Source: Diplosphaera chodatii (lineage: Eukaryota; Chlorophyta; Trebouxiophyceae; Prasiolales; Stichococcaceae). From it: DNA of 64,000 nt. The stretch spans positions 806,001 to 870,000 of the forward strand of contig JAALGY010000054.1 in the NCBI GenBank assembly GCA_032358165.1, in the 5' to 3' direction. The position numbers were made by a program, and so were the translations under genes. Every line of letters starts with the position of its first letter. Within the stretch, counting starts at the first letter, position 1. The notes beneath the pieces were generated by a model that saw only the letters and a list, made by a program, of their open reading frames with translations, was not told the origin of the DNA and ran no database searches. This document shows, one piece after another, positions 23,201-34,458 of this stretch.

Positions 23201-26200
23201 CAGTGAGCGAGCGGCAGTCCGGTTCTGACATGTACATGGGGTGCCTTTCACAAGAGCCTTCGGCCAACCTGTTGCACGCCCTCTGTACTGTGAACCCCTT
23301 CATACCCTTATACACAGGCCATGGGGGCAGTCCGAGACATGTGGCACGAGTCGTTTGCTGCCATCCTGTCGCCCCGCTCCCAGTCGCCACAGGCTGACGC
23401 CGGTGTCGCAAACGAGGTGGCTGCTGCAGATGCATCTGACCTGCAATTGCAGTGGCGCTGCCTGTATACGCCCGTAATGTGTTACACTGACGAAGCGCCT
23501 AAGGGTGTTGCATATGGCACAGGCGGACGCGTCACTACCCCAGAAGCTGCCACGAGCTGACACTGGCACACTGGTGGCGGCGCGCTTTGCCAGCGCACCC
23601 TCGCTGACGCGCGCCACATCGGACAGCAGCGCGGCCGAGCGCGAGCTGACGGCGGACGAAAGGGCGGCTGTGGCCACAGCGACTGCACGGGAGGACAGCC
23701 CTGCTGCGCAGGAGGCAGAGGAGGGGGACCCAGGTGCGCACTCGAGCGCTGTGTACTGCAACGTATGTACAGCAGAGGGGACTGGCGAGGAACGACCTGT
23801 TCGTTTCATTGGCAGCGGCAGGTGCTTGCAGCTACCGTGTTGTTGAAGCTGTTATCAGACTTGCACAGATATGCTCACCACTGGCCTTGCAGGCCCAAGG
23901 CTGGAGGAGGTGTTCGAGAATGAACGAGCCCAGGTGATGCATTGCGCTCACCTCCTACAGATGTCAATGCCCACGCACGTATGGGTCCTGCGTCTTTGCA
24001 CAGCGCTGCAGCCTGCCTGCCTCCTGCTGTTTTGCCCTGTCAGTTTCGTCAGCATGGTTGACAAATCTGACACATGTGCGGTACAGCCGTTCCGGGGGTG
24101 GGGCCACACCTGGCCGGGGCACTTCCTGCCGACGGACCGGGTGGGGCACTGGAGCACGCGCGCCGGGGGGCCGGGCGGCCAGCCGTCCATGTCCTTCCGC
24201 TCCGTCGCCCCGCGCCTGCGCCCGGTGCGCAGCCCTAGCTCCGTGTTGACCATTGGTGTGGATTACCGGTGATGATTCCATTATGAGCAAGTCGTCTGCT
24301 GATGCACGCCACCAGATGATCACGTTCCTAAGAAAAATGCACTGCTGTGTTACACGCATCACAGCATCCTCCGGTGTGTTGTCACGCCATTTGTCTTGCG
24401 TAGTAGTAATGCTGTGCATGGCTACCATGGCAGGGGTACGAATGGGAGGAGGCCAAGTGGCACGTGGACCTGAGCGGGCTGGGCGCGGCGGCGGTCGACT
24501 CCGAGGGCTGGGCCTACGCCGTCGACTTCCCCTGGCTGCTGACGCCGCCGCCCCCCGGCGCCGGCCGCAAGTAGGCCTTTGTTACCGTCTGGAGCATGAC
24601 ACTGGTCATCTGGCCGGCGATGTTGCCACAGTCACAGCCTGGCACTCCCACTGACCCTGTACCATGTGCAGCCTTGTAGCGCAACGATGGTGCGAATGTT
24701 GACGACCACGTGGTATGTGCTGTTGGATGTGTGAGCCTGATATCCGTCCCGCTGGCGTCTGCAGGCAGGTGACGCACTTCGTGCGCCGGCGGCGGTGGGT
24801 GCGCACGCAGCGACCAGCCCCGGGGGCTGCAGACATGCACCCGGGGTCATCAGCAGCAGGCGCAAGTGCAGGCGGGGGCTCGCCGCCGCGCGAGGGACAG
24901 CTGCTGGAGGCACTGTCCTTCCCAAAACCCCTGGTGAGATGCGCTTGCTGTATGCATGTGTCGCATGAATGGTCACACTGCTGATGACTCTGTATTGCAC
25001 AGTACCCAGACGCCCCAGATACATCAGATGCCTGTGTCTCAACAGCATATATGTTGTGCGTCATAGTGGCAGATATGCCATTTATAGCTGTTGATGGGGG
25101 CGCACGTGTGCTGACCACCTGCAGCACAGTTTGACCCTGCCGTGTGCGGCTTCACACAGGACGACAGCGCGTTGGCGCGACTGACGTCGTCACCAATGCC
25201 CCCGCCGTCGCCGCCACGCCGGCCGCCCATCCCCGCCTCTGAGCCCGCCAAGCCCAGCAGTCTGGACCTCCTGCCACCGCCAGAACCCCCTGCAAACCCC
25301 GCTGCTGCCGCGCACCCTACAACACCGCAGCCTGCCCCTCCTGCCCAGCCCAGCTCCCCTGAAGCTGGCGCGGCGGTCACACCTGCACAGCCCCCTCAGC
25401 CGGCGCAGCCGGGCCCCTCGGCACAGCCTGCAGCGCCACTGCCGTCCCAGCCTGGCAGCGCTGGTGACACAACAGAGCACGGTGTGGGGCAGGCCGCCCC
25501 GGTTCCTGGTGTCCTGGCCCCAGCGCAGCAGACGCATGGTCAGAGCGTCAGTGCACAGGAGTTGACTCCCCAGCAAGCGCCCTCAGGCAATGGCTCGCCA
25601 GCTGGGGCTGGGTCGCCCGCTGCAGAGGAAGCTCCGTCTTCCGGCAAGCAAGCGCAGCCGCAGGTGCAGCAGGTGACAGCAGACAGCCAGCTGGGCTCCC
25701 CACGGCTGCAGGAGCAGCCCGCTCAGGTACCTAAGCATCCGACCTGGGAGCTGTCTGCATACAGACCTGTTGCTCTCACCCTTACTCCCGAGTCGTTGCC
25801 CTGTTGCTTCAGTCAAGGGTCCATCAACAGGATTGCTGCTGCACATCCAGGTCAGCAGCCCGGCCCGGGCATTTGGTGCAGCATTCCGCAAGACGATGCC
25901 GTCATGGCTGGGCGGCTCGAATGGGGGCAGCCCCGTGGGCAGCACTCCAACTTCAGCCGCCACCTCGCCAAAGGCGCCAAGCATTCCAACACCGAAGCTG
26001 GTCTCCCCGCCACGGCTGGCACCTGAGCAGGTATGCAAGGTCATGCACCACATGTGGTTCGGGGCACATTGCTACTGAACACTGAGCTGTGTGTTGAATG
26101 TGTCATCGGGCGCAAGTTGAATGACCGCATGCAGCCGACGTCAGAGTGGTTGTTGTAGCAAATATTCGTCGAAAGTGTGCTGGCAAAGCCCACCTGTTGC

Positions 26201-27477
26201 GTGCAGGCTGCCGCTGCCGCGCGCCTGCTGATGTCCGGCAACCGCCTGCCCGGCATCAGCGAAGCAGCAATGCAGCAGGTGGCCATGTGCAGCGTATTGA
26301 TGTTTTGATCTCGGTCAAGGGTACTACCAGCCGCAGACTTCCCTGCACTGCGCCGCTTGCTGTGAATGTGTAGCCACCCATGCAGTTGACATGAGAGCCT
26401 GCATGCCACATGCCTGCAGGGTGTTGAGCGAACTGACAGCGGCCACCTCAGCTCCGCTGGCAACACTCCATCGCCTGGCAGCCCTGTAGGACCGCCAGGC
26501 AAGGGTGTGGCTGGCCCCGAGGGCAAGTTTGGCAGCGACAGCCAGCAGCTGGGCCATGGCATCCTGGCTGAGCTGGACACCCTGGAGCGGGAACCGGCGG
26601 TGCAAGTGGCAGTCAACGAACCAGATGATGCGCGCCGCCGCAGCGGGGAAGCACCGTGGCAGCGGCAGCGGCACAGGCTGGCGGAGCACAGCAGCAGCCT
26701 CGACGGTGCAGTCGCAGGAACAGGTTTACAGAGGGAAGGCGTGACAGACACTAAGGCAGCCCTGCAAGAGGCCACCATCGCACATGGCTACCCTGCGCCA
26801 CCACAAACGGCAGCTGCATCCCCGGCCGAGTCAGCCGCTGCGGCTGCTGCGGCGTCTGCCGCGACTGCTGCTGCCCACGAGCCGCAGCTGCCAGAGCTGC
26901 CGACTCCGGCGAGCCTGCCGCCACGGTCTCCGACGGCCGAGGACGCCGAGGTGCCCTCGTTCATGGAGGATGCCCTGGGGCGGCGCGCCGAGGCGGACAC
27001 CGCCGCCGCGCTCGGCAGCACCGACATGAGCGGCAGTGACCTGGTGACTCTCAAAGGCGTTGTTGCCACCGTCAGCGCTTTGCAGGATGTCATGTATATA
27101 AGGATATACGGCCGCAGCGCATGCGTCCAGCAGCGGCAGGCAGGGCCCTCAAGTGCGTGTTTTAGTTGCAGGCCCTGCTGAACAGGGAGCTGGGCGAGGC
27201 GTGCAGCCAGGAGGGGGGCCCCGACACACACCAGGCTTCGCTTGACCGCCTGGCACTGATAACAGAAGCCCCTGTCGCGAAAGCAGCTGACGCCAGCAAT
27301 GGGATCACCGCCGAGGGTGGCGCTGATCGTAATGCAGCCCACGAGCAGGGCCATGCCACCGCCGAAAGTGGCAAGGCCGATGGCGGTGATGGCAATGCAA
27401 AGGCAGCTGGCACAGGCGCCGCTGCAGGGCCAATAGCGGCTGCTGCCAACAATGAGGACCGATGTCTGGCGGCCTAA
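20250..27477 (+). CDS. VASt-domain / transmembrane / dysferlin (DysF) domain protein
   Basis: One large gene in a single strand and consistent exon style; first exons 20250-20381 and 20507-20767. N-terminal part (20250 to about 21600) fits a VASt (StAR-like sterol-transfer) domain: VRVAWDVDTLFQAMFG, EMRETPWLP, YTLEGCVSTTATYGDTFRVI, CELTIESTLVYLSAVNKFV. Two hydrophobic stretches follow (LAQMLAAALLLLCIHLAT near 22260-22315; TVLAGFVLVVLLQAGLASGL near 22540-22600). The DysF domain follows: RLEEVFENERAQ (about 23890), PFRGWGHTWPGHFLPTDRVG (about 24090), YEWEEAKWHVDLSGLG with GWAYAVDFPWL (about 24440-24540), FVRRRRWVRTQ (about 24780). The rest is Pro/Ala/Ser-rich and probably disordered, ending at the TAA at 27475-27477. 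VASt proteins move sterols at membrane contacts; DysF occurs in ferlins and Pex30-like ER proteins. A contact-site role is inference. Gene splitting around 23000 cannot be excluded. Confidence 0.75.
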
Positions 27478-27982
27478 TGTCTGCATTGATCACCAACGGA
27501 ACGAAACGTCCAGGTTGAACCGATATGTCATCATCGCATTCATGAACTCGCACCTGCTACCAGACTGTGCAGCCACAGCTGTTGTGCAGTGGGACCAGGT
27601 GCTTTGCTTCTGTATAGTAGGGTCCGCATTTGATGGCGAGATGATTCCAGTGCACATCGAACGATAACGAGGTGGTGGGCCCAGATGGACATCGGTGGGT
27701 TGGATAGTGCTGGTCACCGTTGGTGCCACCTTTCCGGCACAGAAGAGACTGTGTAGCACTGAAGAGCCGACCAACTTTTGCAGGTTCAGCGAGAATTGTC
27801 AATTCATAGACAGGTTCAACTGTGGACCAGTAGCAAGACTTGCAACGGACCGTCACCTCCAGCTGGGCACCCGTCACTCAGTGCAGCGTACTCTGGTCGA
27901 CTGCTGGGCGTTGCACCAATCTACAGCAAGGACCACCAACTCATCTTGATGGTGCCCAGTCCCACGAGCGTGGCTGTTTGCA
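27478..27982. other. Intergenic stretch between convergent genes
   Basis: 3' ends of the VASt-DysF gene (+) and tRNase Z (-), about 505 bases, AT-richer than the flanking exons. No coding frame or clear polyadenylation signal. Confidence 0.35.
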
Positions 27983-30900
27983 TCATGCCTGCAGCGCAGC
28001 CGCCGCATTCTCTGCAGCGCCAGCGGCGGCTGCTGCCTCCTCGTCGACTCCTTCGTCCTTGAACAGGAGCTGCAGCCGACACCACAAGTATGGCATACAT
28101 GTTGCACTCAGGGCTGCTGTTGCTCAGCGGCTAGATGCAAGGACAGCGTGCCATTGCCGTGTCAAGGCAGAGACTGCTGCGGGTTCCTTTTTGAAATCAG
28201 ACCCACACACCACGCCCCGTGCAGCGTCTTGGCAGACACACGCCAGTATGACGAGGAGGCCTGGCAATGGGTTGCATACCCACATGAGAAAGGGACCGCA
28301 AACGGGTTGTACAGTGGCATTGCAGTAACTACCTTCAGCGCGGGCACCAGACGTGGCAGCGCCGGCAGATCCGCCAGGTTTACGGACATCAGGTCAAACG
28401 CGATGCAGTTGCTGTCGCCGAAGGTGTCGCCGATGACCGGCATCTTGGAGTACCTCTGCGCAGGGGGCGTAAGACGTCAGCTGGGGCTGGGGCAGCTTTG
28501 GCGTGGCCGCTCAACTCAGGGACACCGCAGCAGTGACCGTGTGCATCCGAGTCACCCTGGCGGGCCCAGTGTCAGGGACCAGGGCCAGCGTGCAGGACGG
28601 GCGCGCGCCTGGCTGAAGTGGGTGAGGATGGTGCGGTAGGCGCCCGCCTCGGCGCCCACCGCCACCGCCTCCCGCATCAGGCTGTGCCGCTTGGCCAGCG
28701 CCTCCGCCTCCAGCCCGTCCTCGAACGTCGCCTGCGCCCCACGGCCCCACACCTTGGGCGTGCAGCTCCGCAGGCCCGTGCATGGAGAAGCTGGCGGCGA
28801 GTTCGGCTATGCCTCACGGTGATCCTGCCCCCGAACTGTCTACCGAGCTGGACCATTTTGACACATGGCACAGATTGCCTGGAGCCACAGCGCCAGCTGG
28901 GTCAAGCTGCCGGCCGAGGCTCCAAATGAGAGTTTAGGACGCAGCACAGGAATGCGCCATTGTCACTCAGCATTTGTGCCATGCAGCAACACCTGGCTCT
29001 GCAGGACGCACCTCGTGGATGAGGACGGTGGCGTCCTTGGCGGCGGCGGTGACGGCGGCGCAGGGCCGCGTGTCCCCGCTGAACACAACGCTCCACCCCT
29101 TCTCCCCAGCCAGCGCCACGCCAAACGCCTGCGCAACCACGAGGGTGGGTGAGCAGCCATGCTGGCTTTGCTGCTGCTGGCAGGCACGGTGCCACACCGC
29201 ATTGAACGCCAGCCAGTGGCGATTGAGTGTGTCCCAACATGAGCGCATCAGGTTGCCAGCGTTCAGCACTATGAGCTGGGTGTGACAGGCGGATGTTGCA
29301 CGAGCCACTTGTGCGCCCACCTGCGCGCAGTGGTGCACGCGCACGGACTGCAGGCGCGACAGCCCCAGCTTGGCCTTGGCCGCCGCCAGGTACCCGGCTG
29401 CCTCCTCCGGCACCTCCGCCCCCGCCTGCGCCCACCGCACGATGGGTCACATGTGGTCACACAACACAGCCAGTTGGGCTGAGCTCGCTGGAGCTCCAAG
29501 AGCTCGGGGTTGCCATCTCAGGCACAGGACGGGAACGTAAGGAGTGCACAGCAGCTGGAATGCAACACTAGACAATCGCACTGCCTGCACACCAGCGTTC
29601 AAGACCCTGCAACTCGGCGTGGACCACATGTGTGTGAGGACCGAGGGCGCTGCACACCAGGGTGTGGGCATTGTCCAGGTACACGAAGGTGAGCGGCTCC
29701 AGCTGGGCGTAGGCGTGCAGCGCGCGGCGCAGCGGCCGGGGCCCCACCACCAGCAGCGGCGGCGCGTCCCGCCCCAGCACCTGCCGCCGCACCTGGAACA
29801 GGCGCCAGTCACGGGGTGAGGACGCATGCCTGCACAGGCTGCCGTCCAAGCCAGCACATGGGAGCGTCCCGCCTCCATTACCTCATGAATACGCCATTTC
29901 CATGCAGACACGCTAACCACCAGCTGCCTGGGCAAGCCAGTGGTGCCATGTGTCCAATGGCCCTCTTGCCATCAGAAGGCTTCAGCAGCCTTCATGCTGT
30001 AACGGAAGGCCAGGATGAGTGCTGGCGACCATGGAAGACTCACCGCAAGCAGGCGTGGCAGGCCGGCATGGTGGTCCGCATGAATGTGGCTGATCCACAC
30101 CGCCCCCAGATTGGAAACAACCTGCTGGGCGCCGGCAGCACCGTAGCGCCTTACCAGCTGCCCGTACGAGCCCTCACCTGCCCATAACAGCGTTTTGTGC
30201 GTGTCAAGTGTACATGTAGTCAATGTGATGCGGACAGACGAGAACGCAGTCAATCACATCACCCCAAGCATCGTGAATTGTGCGAGCATCCCAAGGTGTT
30301 TCAATGCGCACCGCAGTCGAGCATGAGGCCACCACGAGCGAACAGGTGCACGTAAATGCCTGTGACGTTGCGATACTTGGCCGGGATGGCGGCGCCCGTC
30401 CCCAGGAACACCACCTGCGTGTGTGCGAGCGCCTCGGCAAACATGCAGTTTGCACTTGACACGGTCCAGATCCTTTCTCTGTTGATTTGTTTGCATCCTT
30501 TTTCATTTAAGCCTTGTTGCAGCAATTGTGAAGGCTTTACTGCAGTAGTACTCACCTCCAGCTCTTCACGGCCAGCTGTCTGAACCACCTCTGGCACTAC
30601 TTCAGTATCCTGCAGTCAGATGATGATATTGCCGTCAGCACTCACCCATGTCGAAGCGAACACAGGTTATCTGCCATCACTCGACCAGGCAACACTGGTA
30701 AAGTTTTGCACCGCAGCGGGGCTGGTGAACGACTGAGCTGCTGCTACGACATCTGGATGCTGCTCCCGCAGCTCTGCCTGTACTGCCGCTACATCAAATG
30801 CCGGCTGCACGTCGGCTGCAAGCGACGGGGTGTGCGCTCAGCTTCGCACCGAATATGTAACGAGTGAGTGACAGCAGATTGCGCAACCAAGGCTGACTTC

Positions 30901-33900
30901 TCGGACGAGCACAGGCCGCAAAGCGTGCATGAGCAAGGTCGAAAGTTCAGAGCAGACCTGTGTCCACACCGAGCCGCTTGATGGGCCGCAGCCAGTAACG
31001 CAGCAGGTTCTCTCCGTGTGCAACCTTCACTTTGCTGTCTGAAGCTAGCACAGCTTTGGCGTCTGCATGCAGCATGTTGTAAGGCGTCAAACACATGCAG
31101 TCGCTTTACGTGCTAAGTCCATATGGTCTGTCCTGGACCCGCCAAGCAGCAGACAGCAAATCCCAGATGCATATGCCTGCAATCCCAGATGCACGTGCCT
31201 ACGGCTGGGCTGGGCGGCAGCAGCGGGAAGACGCTGGGCGCCAGCACATTCAAGCGCGCCAGGACAGTGGCTGCCGAGGGCAGCATCGTGGGGCCGCTGC
31301 CAGGGGCTGCGGCATTGACGATGATGTGCTGCGTGTCTGAGCCACACCGCGCCATCCATGCCTGTGGATCACGGGTCAAGCTCATCAACGGTGCATTTTG
31401 CAAGAGCAGGGCTGGCGACGGAGCTGGCAGCATGAAGAACGCCACAGCAAGGCGACATCCCCCAACAGGAGGCAGACCTGATAGTCGGGGAGCGCAATGA
31501 CATCTGCAGGCGACAGGTGCACCACCACTGCGGCTAAATGCTCTGGGCTGGCCCCGTCTGTATTGCCAGACGAAGCGACAGTCAGTAGGCGTTGGCACAG
31601 GCGGGTACCAAGCATATAGCGAACAGAGGGCATGATGCTCCGCGGTTACGGTTGACAGACATGCCCAGCGCGCAGCGAGTGGGCTCACCTGCCGCCTGGC
31701 AGCGTTGCAGGGTGGGGTGGGACAGCAGCGCAGGCAGGAAGGCGGCCGACGGCACATCCAGCACCAGTGCCAGGGGTCCCGGGGTGGACGGCCCCAACAC
31801 CTGAAATGCAAACACAGCCTCCCTGATCTTGCATGATGAGGCAACAGTGAGCGATTCGAGATAATACGCTGCTCGCAGTGTGTACATGTGGTGCCGTGCC
31901 GCTGAGGCGGCGCCTTCCGCAGGCCAGGCTTGCGGCTGCCCTGCAGCCAAAGCACCTGCTGGGGCGTGACGGTGTCGCCGCTGCTGGCCAGCACGCTCTC
32001 GCCCGCCACCAGCTTCGCGTACGCTGGACCCCGCGGCACACCCAGCGCCTGGGCCTGCACAGGCACACATGCCCTTGCTGCCTGAGGTGCTGTCCAGCGT
32101 CTGGCATGGGCCCACATCCCAGTGCTTCGAGCACGATGCCCAGGTATTGGGACAGCTGTGACATGGTGCAGCAGTAGATCACGTGTAATATACAAGAAAG
32201 GGCAAGAGGTAAGCAAAGGGTTGCACCTTGTCGACCTGAAACTTGCCCGGGATGTCTGGCAGCTTGCAAAGATAGCATGCTGCTGGACGCACCACTATGC
32301 CGCCAACCACCTGGGTAAAGAGGTTAAAGGATCTTCACCATACATGTCAAGCTTCTGGCAAGCCATACTGTACTGTTGACAGTGTACTGCATTGCCCCTT
32401 GCTCAAAGGACCCAGCCTGCCGACTCAGCGCATGGTGCGGCAACCCAACCTGGCCCTCTTTGATGCCCCCTGCATCGTCCTCGTCTGCAGACTGTCCAAC
32501 TTTCTGCCTTTTAGCGGCCGGCTCAGCAGCTGCAAAATCTGTGGCAGCACCGGCACCATTTGCTGCACTACTGGCTGGCTGCTGCGAGGAGGCCGCTGCC
32601 TCTGAGGCTGCACACATGTAAGAATCAATGGGTCTCGGGGCCTAGCAGCTAGCGTACATGCGAGGCAGAGCCTGCTGCATGCTACGCATGTCACACGCAT
32701 TCACCTGGGTGCAGCACGGCAGGCGTAATGGTGACACACTCGTTCTGCACCAAAGCCGGCAGCTCCTCCTGCCCCTTTTCAGGCGGCTGCGCCGTGCCAA
32801 ACTCGTTCACCTGCAGAAATTCAGGGGACAGATGCCGTCTCTGCACCTCAGCAGGTGCGGACGTGTTGCACGCACCCACGAGCCTCGAGTGCACATAGGC
32901 GAGGGAGCATGTCGCACCCCTGGCCCACTGCTCACCTCCAGGCCCATGTCGGCGGTGTTGACAAAGGTGCCAACAGCGTTTGCGAGCGTGGCGAGGCCCG
33001 GGGGCCCGTGGATGCTCATGCTGGTGGCATCCAGCTCCGCCAGGAAGCTGTTGGAGATGCCGCTCATGAAGCCCATGTCTGCCATGGTCAGCAGCATCCC
33101 TGCACAGATGCACGACATCCAAAATGCATGCTCCAAGCGGCACAGCCTCATGAGGCATGGGGTCGTGCTTGCAGGCCAGGGATGAGGTGGCGACCGTGCT
33201 TCCCAGACTCTCGCGGCTGTGCTTGTGGCTCTACTGGGAGCTAACTTCCCCAGGGCTGGCACCTGGCAGGCCGCCGAGCGCCTGTGTCGTGGAGCGGGTC
33301 CCGAAGATGGCGGTCGTCTTGCCCATGCGGATGCGGTGCTGCACGCAGAAGCGCTGGAAGCCCTCGCCCGCGTTGAACAGGAAGCGGTAGTGGTCGAAGA
33401 ACAGGAGCACGCTCGGCGCGCAGTCCCCCGTGTCCGTGCCCAGTCCCAGCACCTGCACGCGCCAGCGACAGTGGTTCAGGTGCCCCATACATGCAATCAT
33501 GGACGACTTGACGTCAACACGTGCTGGTGTTGCAGCATGTCTCCAACCAAGTCGCTCCTGCGACGCGTGCGGCAGTCGCACATGGTGCAGCGCTGCATGC
33601 GTCAGCATGCATGGCGGCGTGCAGCCGCCGCTCCGCTGGGACCTGCCCGCTGAGGCAACTCTTCGTACTTCGCACCTGGATATAGCAGCTGGTGTTGGAT
33701 TTGCCATGCTTGTCGGCTTGGGCCTTGCTGCGGCCCATTCCGGCAGAGGCACCGGCGGGCACCTTCACAGGCGCGCCGCGCAGTGGTGACAGGGATGCCC
33801 TGGGGTTGTGACCCGCCACACGACGCGGCCTTGCAGCCCTTAAAGAGCTCGCGAAATGGTTTGCAGAGGCCGGGTGCTGATGCTTGATGAGCGCTGATGC

Positions 33901-33936
33901 CAAAATTGCCTTCCGGAGGGAGTGCAGCAGTCTCAT
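27983..33936 (-). CDS. tRNase Z, long form (ELAC2/TRZ3-4 type)
   Basis: Endonuclease that removes the 3' trailer from tRNA precursors before CCA addition. The long form has a degenerate N-terminal half and a catalytic C-terminal half. N-half motifs on the minus strand: [44 protein letters not shown] (33290-33452), then [42 protein letters not shown] and [17 protein letters not shown]-half: [36 protein letters not shown], the metal-binding [16 protein letters not shown] (about 30050-30115), [29 protein letters not shown], and the ending [15 protein letters not shown] plus an acidic tail. The stop is at 27983-27985. The first exon (33676-33936) is Arg/Ala/His-rich with few acidic residues, like an organelle presequence. 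PAAKRQKV at 32498-32521 looks like a nuclear signal. The gene is nearly 6 kb with many introns. Confidence 0.93.
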
Positions 33937-34458
33937 GCACTCCGTCTACCGTGCGCGGAACTTGCGATCCTGGGAGTGTCTCATTCAAGCAGAGTGTCTC
34001 ACATGCAACTGCCTGCTCGAGGGTTGATCGGGTAGAGTGCACTGCGGCATGCTCTTGTCGAAATTCGCTGGCTGCATTTTGTCGTCACCCTGGCGTTGCC
34101 AGGTCGGACCCAGTCAGCAGCATGCATGACCCGATGCTCGCTTCAGGTGCGCAGCGCTTTTTGACGTGTACACGATCCGATGTTGGCAAGCCTGCCACAG
34201 TTCATGAGTTCCTTCCGGTGCAGCAGCCGGCAGACGTTCGCTTAGCGTTCTGACGCATGCTCCTGTGAGCGTTGTGTCTGACTGGGGTCAGTGAGCAGGC
34301 ACGGCAGTAAAGCGCGGCGAGGCATCTTGCTGTGCAAAGTGATGAGGTAGGCAGGCCATTTCGCGCGTGATACAGGCATCGCACGCGGTAAGCAGCCTCG
34401 ATAGCTTTGCCGCTAGGGCTCAGCAAGCGCCCCGGCGCAGCATCAGCAAACAGCTCTC
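33937..34458. promoter_or_regulatory. Shared upstream region of tRNase Z and amino-acid transporter
   Basis: 520 bases between two divergent starts. I see nothing coding and no recognisable tRNA or promoter motif. Confidence 0.35.
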
